Source: Acidimicrobiales bacterium (GTDB taxonomy: Bacteria > Actinomycetota > Acidimicrobiia > Acidimicrobiales > Iamiaceae). From it: 34,200 nt of DNA. How positions within the stretch are numbered: position 1 is the first letter of the stretch; the number at the start of each line of letters is the position of its first letter. Both the position numbers and the translations under genes were made by a program. This document shows positions 1 to 8,130 of the stretch, in pieces. The notes beneath the pieces are model-generated. The model was not told the DNA's origin. It saw nothing but the letters and a program-made list of their open reading frames with translations, and searched no databases. Location: NCBI GenBank assembly GCA_020439505.1, contig JAGQSO010000076.1, positions 1 to 34,200 on the forward strand. Reading direction: 5' to 3'.

Positions 1-22
1 GCCTCTACATCGCGGCCCGCTG

Positions 23-138
23 AGGAGGCGAGCTGATAGGCGAGCCGACCCATGAGCACGGCATGGTTAAACCGAGGCGAAGCCTCGGTCTGGTCACCCT
101 CGCAGCAACGAGGACTGGACCTATCCGCTAGGCGCCTA
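23..138. repeat. Family A repeat, copy 1 (116 bp)
   Basis: This is the first of two tandem 116-bp units. A third, diverged unit lies 30 kb away at 30811-30926. Each unit starts with AGGAGGCGAG. Its centre carries a perfect hairpin, CCGAGGC-GAA-GCCTCGG (here 72-88), whose tip is GCGAAGC, a sequence known to form a very stable DNA mini-hairpin. The unit ends with a short palindrome, TAGGCGCCTA (129-138). The period of 116 is not a multiple of 3, so it is not a protein repeat. The function is unknown. Confidence 0.9.
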
Positions 139-254
139 AGGAGGCGAGTTGATAGGCGAGCCGACCCATGAGCACGGCATGGTTAAACCGAGGCGAAGCC
201 TCGGTCTGGTCACCCTCGCAGCCTCGAGGACTGGACCTATCCGCTAGGCGTCTA
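139..254. repeat. Family A repeat, copy 2 (116 bp)
   Basis: This unit abuts copy 1 head-to-tail and is nearly identical to it. The main differences are around the CAGC(A/C)(A/T)CGAGG segment and in the terminal palindrome, which reads TAGGCGTCTA here and is imperfect. The central hairpin is at 188-204. The unit ends 11 nt before the encoded CCA end of the tRNA-Gly gene. No gene is visible in 1-254. Confidence 0.9.
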
Positions 255-265
255 AGGCGGGAGAT

Positions 266-340
266 TGGAGCGGGTGACGGGAATCGAACCCGCATCTTCA
301 GCTTGGAAGGCTGAAGCTCTAGCCATTGAGCTACACCCGC
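266..340 (-). tRNA. tRNA-Gly (anticodon TCC), CCA encoded
   Basis: Read on the minus strand, the gene starts GCGGGTG at 340. It has a D-arm AGCTCAATGGCTAGAGCT, an anticodon stem CTTCAGC/GCTGAAG enclosing CTTCCAA (anticodon TCC, glycine), a T-arm with GGTTCGATTCC, and a 3' acceptor strand CACCCGC. The discriminator T is at 269, and an encoded CCA lies at 268-266. The acceptor stem is a perfect 7-bp match. The tRNA body is 72 nt. It decodes GGA/GGG glycine codons. Confidence 0.97.
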
Positions 341-381
341 GGGACGCCGAACCGTACCCGGTCGGGGCAGCGGGATGGAAC

Positions 382-918
382 TCAGCCCGGCCGACCGTCG
401 TCACCTCGGACTGAGGCCCCCGGTCGGCCCAGCCGACCCGACAACAGGAGAGCCATGGCGGCGGCGAGGACCGCCGACATCGCCAGGAGCGGAAGCCCTC
501 GGGCCGGGCTGTTCGCCACCACGTCGGACACCCCTTCCACCGGTGACCAGAGGGTGGAGGAAACCGCAACCGCCACCACGGTGTTCACGGCGACGTGGGT
601 CGCGCCCACCGCGGATCTCGACGAGCCGAAGCACCCGCAATTGGCTTGGGGATCCACCCGCATGAGCCGGAAGGCAAAGGCGGCGAACCCGAGATAGGCG
701 AGGGCGAGGACCCCGGTAAGGAGCGTTCCGCCGATTACGAGAGTCGAGGTCCCGACCACAATCTCACCCACCCCGATCAACCGGGCGAGGGTGGTGCTCG
801 ACGGCCCCCGGGCACTGGCCAGCGAACGGGCGGCAGGTCCAGGGTTGGTCACCTTGAGGACCCCCGATACCACGAGCAGGACCGCGGCGGCGATGACAGA
901 ACCGGCCAGGGGTGCCAC
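382..918 (-). CDS. MauE/DoxX-like integral membrane protein
   Basis: The product has about 178 residues and roughly four hydrophobic segments: an N-terminal SVIAAAVLLVVSGVLKV, a long central pair around EIVVGTSTLVIGG and LALAYLGFAAFAF, then AVNTVVAVAVSS, and a C-terminal PLLAMSAVLAAAMALLL. Between helices 3 and 4 sits NCGCFG, the Cys-rich signature of the MauE family (methylamine utilisation membrane protein). The wider family is linked to disulfide or redox handling in the membrane. No mau genes are nearby, so a methylamine role is not supported; a thiol-redox role is inference. GTG at 918 is preferred because TAGTTT (minus strand, 932-927) ends 8 nt upstream. GTG at 924 would add two residues. 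The gene is divergent from tig. Confidence 0.8.
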   Translation of the reverse strand: MAPLAGSVIAAAVLLVVSGVLKVTNPGPAARSLASARGPSSTTLARLIGVGEIVVGTSTLVIGGTLLTGVLALAYLGFAAFAFRLMRVDPQANCGCFGSSRSAVGATHVAVNTVVAVAVSSTLWSPVEGVSDVVANSPARGLPLLAMSAVLAAAMALLLSGRLGRPGASVRGDDGRPG

Positions 919-1006
919 GGGCACTGAAACTAGTTCTCGCGGCGGGGAGGGCTATTTGGTACCGGGCGTTGAGGCCGCCGGTGCGGTACCCCGAGGGCGG
1001 CGCCGG

Positions 1007-1012
1007 TACACT
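1007..1012 (+). promoter_or_regulatory. Predicted -10 box for tig operon
   Basis: TACACT ends 10 nt before the ATG of tig at 1023. There is no Shine-Dalgarno sequence before that ATG. A start at or just before the ATG (leaderless or nearly so) is inferred. No good -35 element is visible. Confidence 0.45.
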
Positions 1013-1022
1013 TCCGATCCTC

Positions 1023-2369
1023 ATGAAGGCAACGGTCGAGCCCGTCGAGGGCAACAAGGTGAAGGTGTCTGTCGAAGTCGACAGCGAGGCATTCGAGCGA
1101 GAGGTGGATGCCGCGTTCAAGCGGATCGCCCGGGAGGTCCGGATTCCGGGCTTCCGCCAGGGAAAGGCCCCCCGAAAGCTCCTGGAGGCCCGCATCGGCC
1201 TGGAGGCGGCTCGGGGTGACGCCATCGAGCACTCGATCCCCCGCTTCTACTCCGAAGCGGTGATCGAGCACGAGGTGGACGTGATCGCGGCCCCCGACTA
1301 CGACCTCACCAGTTCGGTGGAGGACGACCACCTCACCTTCGAGGCGGTGGTCGAGATCCGCCCGACGGTGAACCCGGCCGGCTACCAATCCCTGCGGGTC
1401 ACGATCGACAACCCCGCGGTCTCCGACGGCGAGCTCGACGAGCAGATCGAGCGACTGCGCAACGCCTACGCCCAGCTCGAGTCGGTGGAGCGCGCCGCGC
1501 AGGACGGTGACTCGGTCCTGATCGACGTGGTCGGCTCGCGCGACGGCGAGGAGCTTCCCGGCCTGGTCGCCGACGGCTACCTCTACGAGGTGGGTAGCGG
1601 CACCATCGTGCCCGAGCTCGACGAACGCCTGGTCGGCGCGTCGGCCGACGAGGTGCTCGAGTTCACCGCCGATCACCCCACCGAGGGTGAGGAGCCGATC
1701 GACTTCAAGGTGACGGTGTCGGAGGTCCGCGAGAAGAGCCTTCCCGACCTCGATGACGAGTTCGCGGCGGAGGCCAGCGAGTTCGAGACGCTCGACGAGC
1801 TGCGTTCGGACCTTCGTGCCCGCCTGACCCCGTTCAAGCGGGCTCAGAGCGCGGTCCAGGTCCGGGCCAAGACGTCGGAGGCCCTGGCCGAGTTGGTCGA
1901 GGAAGATGCTCCCCAGGTCTTGGTCGATCAGGACGTGCAGCACCGTCTGGACGAGTTGTTCGGTCGCCTTCAGGCCCAGGGCATCAGCCCCGATCAGTAC
2001 CTCGGCACCATCGAGGGTGGCCCGCAGGCCTTCCTCGACGAGATGAGGGCCGGATCGGCCCGGGCGGTCAAGGCCAACCTGGCGTTGCGGGCGATCGTGG
2101 TCGAACAGGACCTCGATGTCACCCAGGACGAGATCGACGCCCAGGTCGAGCTGATCGCCCGTCAGGCGGGGGAGAAGCCCGCCCGGGTTCACAAGGAGTT
2201 CGAGCGGACCGGCCAGATGGCGGCGCTACGCTCGGAGATGAAGATCCAACGAGCGATGGATTGGCTCATCGAACAGGTCGAACTGGTCGATGAGGATGGC
2301 AACGCCATCGACCGGACGCTGCTCGAGCCCCCCAGCGATGACGACGGTTCCCCGGAGGACACCGAGTGA
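1023..2369 (+). CDS. tig: Trigger factor (ribosome-associated chaperone, PPIase)
   Basis: Trigger factor binds the ribosome near the exit tunnel and shields nascent chains; its FKBP-like domain is a peptidyl-prolyl isomerase. The 448-residue product has the N-terminal ribosome-binding domain with the signature [10 protein letters not shown] (about residues 39-48), a central FKBP-like domain (about 150-240: [28 protein letters not shown]) and a long helical C-terminal domain. It ends in an acidic tail, [11 protein letters not shown]. The frame stays open upstream to 912, but homology begins at ATG 1023 ([15 protein letters not shown]). The stop overlaps the GTG of clpP by 4 bp, so tig, clpP and clpX form one proteostasis operon, an arrangement common in bacteria. 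Confidence 0.97.
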   Translation: MKATVEPVEGNKVKVSVEVDSEAFEREVDAAFKRIAREVRIPGFRQGKAPRKLLEARIGLEAARGDAIEHSIPRFYSEAVIEHEVDVIAAPDYDLTSSVEDDHLTFEAVVEIRPTVNPAGYQSLRVTIDNPAVSDGELDEQIERLRNAYAQLESVERAAQDGDSVLIDVVGSRDGEELPGLVADGYLYEVGSGTIVPELDERLVGASADEVLEFTADHPTEGEEPIDFKVTVSEVREKSLPDLDDEFAAEASEFETLDELRSDLRARLTPFKRAQSAVQVRAKTSEALAELVEEDAPQVLVDQDVQHRLDELFGRLQAQGISPDQYLGTIEGGPQAFLDEMRAGSARAVKANLALRAIVVEQDLDVTQDEIDAQVELIARQAGEKPARVHKEFERTGQMAALRSEMKIQRAMDWLIEQVELVDEDGNAIDRTLLEPPSDDDGSPEDTE

Positions 2370-3007
2370 CCATTCAGCCGGCCTACAACTACCTGGTTCC
2401 CACGGTCGTAGAGCAGACCAACCGGGGCGAGCGGGCCTTCGACCTGTACTCGCGGCTGCTGAAGGACAACATCATCTTCCTGGGCACACCCATCGACGAC
2501 ACCATCGCCAACCTGGTGTGCGCCCAGCTCCTCCACCTCGAGTCGGAGAACCCCGACAAGGACATCAACATCTACATCAACAGCCCGGGTGGAGACATCA
2601 CGGCGCTGTTCGCCATCTACGACACGATGCGCTACGTCAAGGCCGACATCACCACCATCTGCTTCGGGCAGGCGGCCTCGGCCGCGGCGGTGCTGCTGGC
2701 GGCGGGTACCCCAGGCAAGCGCCTGGCCCTGCCCCACGCCCGGGTGCTTCTCCACCAGCCGTGGGGGAGCGGTTCGGGGCAGGCCACCGACATCGAGATC
2801 CAGGCCCGCGAGATCCTGCGGATGCGGGACCTCCTCGAGGACATCCTGGTGGAGCACACCGGTCAGCCCAAGGACAAGCTCAAGCGCGACACCGACCGCG
2901 ACTTCGTACTGTCCGCGCAAGAGGCCAAGGAGTACGGCATCATCGATGAGGTGATCTCCACCAGGGAGATCGTCGACAAGAGCGGCCCGATCACGGCCGC
3001 TTCCTGA
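2366..3007 (+). CDS. clpP: ATP-dependent Clp protease, proteolytic subunit ClpP
   Basis: ClpP is the serine peptidase barrel that degrades proteins threaded in by ClpX or ClpC. The 213-residue product has the catalytic triad at Ser105 (GQAASAAA), His130 (LLHQP) and Asp179 (DTDRD), with the same spacings as E. coli S97-H122-D171, plus the INSPGG oxyanion region (71-76). The start is GTG overlapping the tig stop (GTGA), with GGAGG at 2354-2358, 7 nt upstream, so translational coupling is likely. Many Actinobacteria carry two clpP genes in tandem; only one is present here, directly followed by clpX. A second copy could lie elsewhere. Confidence 0.98.
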   Translation: MTIQPAYNYLVPTVVEQTNRGERAFDLYSRLLKDNIIFLGTPIDDTIANLVCAQLLHLESENPDKDINIYINSPGGDITALFAIYDTMRYVKADITTICFGQAASAAAVLLAAGTPGKRLALPHARVLLHQPWGSGSGQATDIEIQAREILRMRDLLEDILVEHTGQPKDKLKRDTDRDFVLSAQEAKEYGIIDEVISTREIVDKSGPITAAS

Positions 3008-3032
3008 AGTCTCGAACAAGGGGTAGATCGCT

Positions 3033-4307
3033 GTGGCGAAGTTCGGAGACGGGGGCGAGCTTCTCAAGTGCTCCTTCTGCGGTAAGTCGCAGAAGCAGGT
3101 CAAGAAGCTCATCGCCGGACCAGGGGTCTACATCTGCGATGAGTGCATCGACCTGTGCAACGAGATCATCGAGGAGGAGTTGTCGGAGACCACCGACCTC
3201 CAGTTCGACGAGCTCCCCAAGCCCCGCGAGATCTACGAGTTCCTGAACGAGTACATCATCGGCCAGGACATCGCCAAGAAGATCCTCGCCGTCGCCGTCT
3301 ACAACCACTACAAGCGGGTCCAGGTCGGGGCCTTGTCGACCCACGACGATGTCGAGCTGGCCAAGTCCAACATCTTGTTGATCGGCCCGACCGGCTGCGG
3401 CAAGACGTTCCTCGCCCAGACGTTGGCGCGGATGTTGAACGTGCCGTTCGCCATCGCCGATGCCACCGCGCTGACCGAGGCCGGTTACGTCGGTGAGGAC
3501 GTGGAGAACATCCTGCTCAAGCTGATCCAGGCCGCCGATTACGACGTCAAGCGGGCCGAGACCGGGATCATCTACATCGACGAGATCGACAAGGTGGCCC
3601 GCAAGGCCGAGAACCCCTCGATCACCCGTGACGTGTCGGGTGAGGGAGTCCAGCAGGCGTTGTTGAAGATCCTGGAGGGCACCACCGCCTCGGTGCCACC
3701 TCAGGGGGGACGTAAGCACCCCCACCAGGAGTTCATCCAGATCGACACCACCAACATCTTGTTCATCTGCGGCGGAGCGTTCGCCGGGATCGAGAAGATC
3801 ATCGAGAGCCGGGCGGGGGCCAAGGGTGTGGGCTTCGGTGCCGACATCCGCCGATCCGAGGACAAGGACATCGGCAACCTCCTCGGTCAGTTGATGCCCG
3901 AGGACCTGCACAAGTTCGGGCTCATACCCGAGTTCATCGGGCGCCTACCGGTGGTCGGAGTGGTCGACAACTTGGACCGCGACGCGCTCATGAGGATCCT
4001 GGTGGAGCCGCGCAACGCTTTGGTCAAGCAGTACCAGCGGTTCTTCGAGTTGGAGAACGTGGCCCTCGAGATCACCGACGACGCCCTCGAGGCGATCGCC
4101 GACCAGGCCATCCTGCGCTCGACCGGGGCCCGGGGTCTGCGGGCCATCCTCGAAGAGGTGTTGCTCGACGTCATGTACGACCTGCCGAGCCGCACCGACA
4201 TCGAGCGCTGCGTGATCGATGCCAAGGTCGTCCTGGAGAAGGTCAACCCGACCTTGGTTCCTCGTCAGCCCGCCCGGGCCACCCGGCCCCGTCGCGCCGC
4301 TTCCTGA
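3033..4307 (+). CDS. clpX: ATP-dependent Clp protease ATPase subunit ClpX
   Basis: ClpX is the AAA+ hexamer that unfolds tagged substrates and feeds them to ClpP. The 424-residue product has the N-terminal zinc-binding domain (C13, C16, C35, C38), Walker A GPTGCGKT, Walker [10 protein letters not shown], the pore loop GYVG, the RKH loop ([10 protein letters not shown]), and a VGF sequence in AKGVGFGAD matching the IGF loop that docks on ClpP. The C-terminal small AAA domain with [11 protein letters not shown] is complete. It starts with GTG at 3033 behind AAGGGG (3018-3023), 25 nt after clpP. Nothing in the sequence looks altered. Downstream, where many actinobacteria have valS, this genome has a nucleotidyltransferase. 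Confidence 0.98.
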   Translation: MAKFGDGGELLKCSFCGKSQKQVKKLIAGPGVYICDECIDLCNEIIEEELSETTDLQFDELPKPREIYEFLNEYIIGQDIAKKILAVAVYNHYKRVQVGALSTHDDVELAKSNILLIGPTGCGKTFLAQTLARMLNVPFAIADATALTEAGYVGEDVENILLKLIQAADYDVKRAETGIIYIDEIDKVARKAENPSITRDVSGEGVQQALLKILEGTTASVPPQGGRKHPHQEFIQIDTTNILFICGGAFAGIEKIIESRAGAKGVGFGADIRRSEDKDIGNLLGQLMPEDLHKFGLIPEFIGRLPVVGVVDNLDRDALMRILVEPRNALVKQYQRFFELENVALEITDDALEAIADQAILRSTGARGLRAILEEVLLDVMYDLPSRTDIERCVIDAKVVLEKVNPTLVPRQPARATRPRRAAS

Positions 4308-4406
4308 GGATCGGCCTCGCCGAGGGGTGGGGCTGATTCGGCGCGCCCGACCCCGTGCACCTGACAGCCGAGGTCGGTTTGGGTACTGCCCTCACACTAC
4401 GTTGCG

Positions 4407-4415
4407 TGCTAGAAT
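4407..4415 (+). promoter_or_regulatory. Extended -10 promoter upstream of nucleotidyltransferase gene
   Basis: TGC-TAGAAT is an extended -10 element (TGnTANNNT) in the 206-nt gap after clpX. It would give a transcript with a leader of about 90 nt before ATG 4514. That gene has a clear GGAGG ribosome site, consistent with a leadered mRNA. No convincing -35 is seen. Confidence 0.5.
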
Positions 4416-4513
4416 CTATTTAGCAGCCACGTAGAGCGAATATCCAGGCTTTCTGGAGCGCTCGGCTGTCCACTCCCCCGAATCAGCGACGACAACCAGG
4501 AGGCGGGTTCTCC

Positions 4514-5029
4514 ATGGCCATGGAAGCTCAAGACGTCCTCGATGTACTCACCGTGCTGGCCGATGCCGGCGTGTCCCCCACCCTGGAAGGGGGATGGGGC
4601 GTAGAAGCTCTCCTCGGTGCCCAGCACCGAGACCATTCCGATGTCGATCTGGTGATCGACCTTCGACAGGTCAAGCCCGCGGTGGAGGCGCTCTCCGAGG
4701 TTGGTTTCGAGGTCAGCGAGCACGACGGCGTGTCGAGCATTCGCCTCGAGGACGGCTACGAGCGCGTCATCGACCTGCGTTCGGTGTCCAGCGACATGCA
4801 CGGCAACGCCTGGGTCGCCGCTCGCGACCCCGAAGAAGGTCCGCCCGATTTCCCCTCGGAGAGCTTCACCTACGGCTGGGTGGCCGGTCGCCAGGTGCCC
4901 TGCCTGAGCCCCGACGTTCAGGCCTCGCTCCATCGCGGCTACGAGCCGACCGATGTAGACCGCGAGGACGTGTTGAGACTCGGAGAGCGCTTCAACACTC
5001 CGGTTCCGGCCGAGTTCCGCCGTTACTGA
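4514..5029 (+). CDS. Nucleotidyltransferase (aminoglycoside/lincosamide-type fold)
   Basis: The 171-residue protein has the small-nucleotidyltransferase signature GGWGVEALLG (26-35) followed by the metal-binding DVD (D43, D45) in HSDVDLVID. This arrangement is found in ANT(2'')-like and Lnu-type antibiotic nucleotidyltransferases and in many uncharacterised relatives. The C-terminal part (LSPDVQASLHRGYEPTDVDREDVLRL) matches the helical end of that family. Transfer of a nucleotide from NTP to a small hydroxylated molecule is the likely reaction; the substrate cannot be read from the sequence. It has its own promoter and a GGAGG at 4499-4503, 10 nt before the ATG. An in-frame ATG at 4520 is an alternative. 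It stands between clpX and folC, where valS is often found. Confidence 0.8.
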   Translation: MAMEAQDVLDVLTVLADAGVSPTLEGGWGVEALLGAQHRDHSDVDLVIDLRQVKPAVEALSEVGFEVSEHDGVSSIRLEDGYERVIDLRSVSSDMHGNAWVAARDPEEGPPDFPSESFTYGWVAGRQVPCLSPDVQASLHRGYEPTDVDREDVLRLGERFNTPVPAEFRRY

Positions 5030-5088
5030 CCTCATCTGAGGGGCACCTCGGCAGTCCCTGGCATCGGAGCGGTCCGAGGTTGCGGCGG

Positions 5089-5094
5089 TAGCGT
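5089..5094 (+). promoter_or_regulatory. Predicted -10 box for folC
   Basis: TAGCGT ends 9 nt before the GTG of folC at 5104. No Shine-Dalgarno sequence lies between them, so leaderless expression is inferred. Confidence 0.45.
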
Positions 5095-5103
5095 GGTTCC
5101 TTC

Positions 5104-6417
5104 GTGAATCTTTTCGCCGCTCTGGCCTATCTAGACCAACACACCAACCTCGAGGCGACGGCCGGTCGCGCCGAGGGCCTGTCCCTGGACCGCATGGCCC
5201 GGTTGGTCAACGCGCTGGCCGACCCCCAAAACGCATACCCGGTGATCCACATCACCGGAACCAACGGCAAGGGCTCGGTCGCTCGCATGGCGAGCGAGTT
5301 GCTGCGGGCCGCCGGGCTGTCGGTCGGGACCTACACCAGTCCCCACCTCCAGCTCATCAACGAGCGGATCGCCTGGAACGGGGAACCGATCCGAGACGAG
5401 GATCTCGCCCGCTGCATCTCCGCCGTCGCCGGGGTGGAGGTGATCGCCGGTGTCACCCCCAGCTACTTCGAGATCGTCACCGCGGCGGCTTTCACCCACT
5501 TCGCCGATGTGGCGGTGGACGTTGCGGTGGTCGAGGTGGGGATGTTGGGCCGCTACGACGCCACCAACGTGGTCGACGCCGAGGTGGCCGTGCTCACCAA
5601 CGTCGGGCGTGATCACACCGATGGGGTCGGTGCATGGCGGGCGGCGATAGCGGGGGAGAAGGTCGGCATCGTGAAGCCGGGATGTACGTTCGTGTGCGGC
5701 GAGGCCGACCCCGAGCTCGGTGACCTCCTGTCGGCCACCGACGCCGCGGCCACCTGGTGGCGGGGTGAGGAATTCGACTGCGACCAGGAGTTGTTGGCCC
5801 TGGGCGGCCGCTCGGTCACCTTGCACACCCCTTACGGGGTGGTCGAGGACGTGTACGTCCCGTTGCACGGTAGGCATCAGAGCGACAACGCGGCGGTGGC
5901 CCTGACCGCGGTCGAAGCCTTCTTCGGCCGCCAACTCGACGCCGATGTGGTGCGAGAGGGGTTCGCCGCGGTGAAGGTCCCGGGCCGTTTCGAGGTGGTG
6001 GGACGTGAACCCACCGTGGTCCTCGACGGCGCCCACAACCTCGACGGGGCGACGGCGTGTGCCGAGACGTTGCGTGACGAGTTCACCCTGAGCGGTTCGG
6101 TGGTGATGGTGGTCGGGTTCCTCGAGGGCCGGGACCCCGCCGAGATGCTTCAGGCACTCGGAGCGGCCGACGCCGCGATGGTCATCGCCTGTACGCCGGA
6201 TTCGCCCCGGGCCATTCCTGCTCCGGTCGTGGCGGCAGTCGGCGACGGTCTGGGTCTGGTGGCCGAGGCGGTTCCCAGCGTCGAGGAGGCCGTTCGCCGT
6301 GCGTTGGCGGTGGCCGGCCCTGACGATCTGGTGTTGGTGTCGGGATCGTTTTACGTGGTGGGGGAAGCGCGAGGGTTCCTCGCCAGGCTCGATGACCCGA
6401 CCCAGGACCACCAGTGA
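5104..6417 (+). CDS. folC: Folylpolyglutamate synthase / dihydrofolate synthase
   Basis: FolC is a Mur-ligase-family enzyme that adds glutamate to dihydropteroate and/or tetrahydrofolate using ATP. The 437-residue product has the P-loop TGTNGKGSV (51-59), the TSPHL motif following it, the Mur-ligase central motif TNVGRDHTDGVG, the GRFEVVGREPTVVLDGAHN segment joining the two domains, and a C-terminal Rossmann-like domain ending VLVSGSFYVVGEAR. It begins with GTG (encoding MNLFAALAYLD). The stop at 6417 lies 13 nt before the next gene, so folC and map are probably cotranscribed. Whether it does both synthase reactions cannot be told from the sequence. Confidence 0.96.
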   Translation: MNLFAALAYLDQHTNLEATAGRAEGLSLDRMARLVNALADPQNAYPVIHITGTNGKGSVARMASELLRAAGLSVGTYTSPHLQLINERIAWNGEPIRDEDLARCISAVAGVEVIAGVTPSYFEIVTAAAFTHFADVAVDVAVVEVGMLGRYDATNVVDAEVAVLTNVGRDHTDGVGAWRAAIAGEKVGIVKPGCTFVCGEADPELGDLLSATDAAATWWRGEEFDCDQELLALGGRSVTLHTPYGVVEDVYVPLHGRHQSDNAAVALTAVEAFFGRQLDADVVREGFAAVKVPGRFEVVGREPTVVLDGAHNLDGATACAETLRDEFTLSGSVVMVVGFLEGRDPAEMLQALGAADAAMVIACTPDSPRAIPAPVVAAVGDGLGLVAEAVPSVEEAVRRALAVAGPDDLVLVSGSFYVVGEARGFLARLDDPTQDHQ

Positions 6418-6430
6418 CCGGAGTAGCCCC

Positions 6431-7444
6431 GTGAACATGTCGAACCCCGGGGCCCGCCCCGTGGTGCCGTTGTCCAAGATGAAGCCCAACGACGTCTGCT
6501 TCTGCGGGAGCGGGCTCAAGTTCAAGCGCTGCCACCGGGCCACCACCGAACGGGTGACGCCCGGGGTGGTCAGTCCGCTTCGTGAGGTCCCCGAGGCCAT
6601 CGAGCGACCCCACTACGTAGTGACCGGCGGGACCGACGACCGTGACGAGTCGATGGTCAAGTCGACCGACGTGTTGGAGCGGATGCGCCGGACCGGTGCC
6701 GCTGCGGCCGAGATCTTGCGCCAGGTCGGTGACGCCATCGCTCCCGGCGTGACGACCGACGAGCTGGACGTGTTGTGCCACGACCTGTGTGTGGCCGCCG
6801 GTGGGTACCCAAGCCCGCTCAACTACGGCGCCTCCTCACCGTTCCCCAAGTCGGTCTGCTCATCGGTGAACGAGGTGATCTGCCACGGCATCCCCGACTC
6901 ACGGCCGTTGCGGGACGGTGATGTGGTCAACCTCGACGTCACCCTGTTCCGGGAGGGGGTGCACGGCGACACCAACGCCACCTGGGAGGTGGGGACGGTC
7001 GATCCCGAGTCACGCCGGCTGATCGAGGTGACTAAGCAGTGCGCGTGGTTCGGAATGGCGGCGGTCAAGCCGGGGCGTCCGGTGTCCGACATCGGACGTG
7101 CCATCCAGGGCCACGCAGAGTCCCACGGGTTCAGCGTGGTCCGTGCCTTCGTCGGTCACGGGATCGGTACCGAGTTCCACACCCGACCGGAGATCCTTCA
7201 CTACTTCCATCCCCGTAACGACACGGTCATGGAGGTCGGGATGACCTTCACCGTCGAGCCGATGATCGCGGTGGGGGCGTGGCAGCACCAGCTCTGGGAT
7301 GACGGGTGGACCGCCGCCACCGTCGACGGCAAGCGCACCGCCCAGTTCGAACACACCCTGGTCGTGACCGAGCAAGGTCCGGAGCTGTTGACGTTGCACC
7401 CCGACGGCCACTGGTCGGGTTCGGGGGGCGACCCTTCCATCTGA
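6431..7444 (+). CDS. map: Type I methionine aminopeptidase with N-terminal SEC-C zinc motif
   Basis: MAP removes the initiator Met from new proteins. The 337-residue product has an N-terminal extension with a SEC-C-type zinc motif, CFCGSGLKFKRCH (C23, C25, C34, H35), then the pita-bread catalytic domain. Visible active-site segments are EVICHGIP (substrate His), VVNLDVT and GDTNAT (metal Asp pair), VGHGIG (His), FTVEPM (Glu) and FEHTLVV (Glu). SEC-C motifs are known from SecA tails and some MAPs and may aid ribosome or protein docking. GTG 6431 is chosen because GGAG (6420-6423) lies 7 nt upstream; ATG 6437 is the alternative. It sits between folC and ndk, where other actinobacteria often have a small DUF4233 gene. 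Confidence 0.93.
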   Translation: MNMSNPGARPVVPLSKMKPNDVCFCGSGLKFKRCHRATTERVTPGVVSPLREVPEAIERPHYVVTGGTDDRDESMVKSTDVLERMRRTGAAAAEILRQVGDAIAPGVTTDELDVLCHDLCVAAGGYPSPLNYGASSPFPKSVCSSVNEVICHGIPDSRPLRDGDVVNLDVTLFREGVHGDTNATWEVGTVDPESRRLIEVTKQCAWFGMAAVKPGRPVSDIGRAIQGHAESHGFSVVRAFVGHGIGTEFHTRPEILHYFHPRNDTVMEVGMTFTVEPMIAVGAWQHQLWDDGWTAATVDGKRTAQFEHTLVVTEQGPELLTLHPDGHWSGSGGDPSI

Positions 7445-7498
7445 GGGTGGAACGTGGATCGGCCGGCCGCCGGTTCGCGTCGGGTAGAGGTCGGCCGG

Positions 7499-7504
7499 TA
7501 TCGT
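7499..7504 (+). promoter_or_regulatory. Predicted -10 box for ndk
   Basis: TATCGT ends 9 nt before the ATG of ndk at 7514. There is no ribosome-binding site in between (GCGGCCCCT), so a leaderless start is inferred. Confidence 0.45.
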
Positions 7505-7513
7505 GCGGCCCCT

Positions 7514-7927
7514 ATGACCAACCAGACCTTCATCATGTGCAAGCCCGACGCCGTGGAGCGGGGGCTGGTCGGAGAGATCGTTTCTCGCTTCGAGCGCAAG
7601 GGCCTGCGCCTGGTGGCCGCCGAGTTGCGCACCGCGGACCGCGCTCTGGCCGAAGCCCACTACGCCGAGCACGTCGACAAGCCGTTCTTCGGTGAGCTGG
7701 TCGACTTCCTGACCCGGTCACCGGTGTTCGCCATGATCGTGGAAGGGCCGTCGGACAACACCTGGGAGCTCGGCCGAATCCTGATCGGCAAGACCCAGGT
7801 GACCGACGCTCAACCCGGCTCGATTCGGGGCGACCTTGCCACCACCACCAACGAGAACCTGGTCCACGGATCCGACGGGCCCGAGTCCGCCGCCCGCGAG
7901 ATCGCCCTCTGGTTCCCCGGCCGCTGA
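7514..7927 (+). CDS. ndk: Nucleoside diphosphate kinase
   Basis: This enzyme balances NTP and dNTP pools by ping-pong phosphate transfer through a histidine. The 137-residue product begins [17 protein letters not shown]. It carries the [11 protein letters not shown] and PGSIRGDLA segments and the catalytic His118 in [12 protein letters not shown]. It is standard family length. One mild deviation is the segment [17 protein letters not shown], where most homologues read something closer to VR-x-LMGATNP. The frame is open upstream to 7454, but the conserved N-terminus starts at 7514. It is followed by a 194-nt gap carrying the mreB promoter. Confidence 0.97.
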   Translation: MTNQTFIMCKPDAVERGLVGEIVSRFERKGLRLVAAELRTADRALAEAHYAEHVDKPFFGELVDFLTRSPVFAMIVEGPSDNTWELGRILIGKTQVTDAQPGSIRGDLATTTNENLVHGSDGPESAAREIALWFPGR

Positions 7928-8093
7928 CCGGCGCATCCGCCCGAGGGCCCGGCCGCCCGGAGGATCCAGGTCCTGGCTCAGCGCGCCGCTAGCGCCGTGT
8001 CCGAGCGGGTGAGTGGGTCGAAGGACCCAGAGGTGCCCGCGGACGGTCACCTTGGGGTCCGCGAGTTGGGTCTCACCGTCTGCTAGAGGGCGA

Positions 8094-8123
8094 TTGTTGC
8101 AGTTCCTTTACGACGGCTACCAT
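8094..8123 (+). promoter_or_regulatory. Promoter of mreBCD-mrdA-rodA operon
   Basis: The -35 TTGTTG (8094-8099) and -10 TACCAT (8118-8123) are separated by 18 nt. The predicted start of transcription is about 8130-8131, exactly at the second of two in-frame ATGs. The first ATG (8122) falls inside the -10 box and so would not be in the transcript. Confidence 0.6.
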
Positions 8124-8130
8124 GACGTCG

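Noticed and set aside
1..23. Possible C-terminal codons of an upstream gene (reads L-Y-I-A-A-R then TGA at 21-23)
   Set aside because: Six codons are too few to support a gene. It would explain why the repeat begins right at 23, but it cannot be tested inside this window.
252..569. 105-residue minus-strand frame ending in SMARASAFQAEDAGSIPVTRS
   Set aside because: The C-terminal part is the well-known spurious translation of a tRNA gene. The rest overlaps the MauE-like gene in another frame.
930..2192. 420-residue minus-strand frame
   Set aside because: It lies opposite trigger factor and has repetitive Leu/Asp/Gly/Arg composition typical of antisense translation.
6299..6430. Upstream extension of the map frame inside folC
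   Set aside because: The extension is a shadow of the folC C-terminus. The GGAG site and the SEC-C start support 6431.
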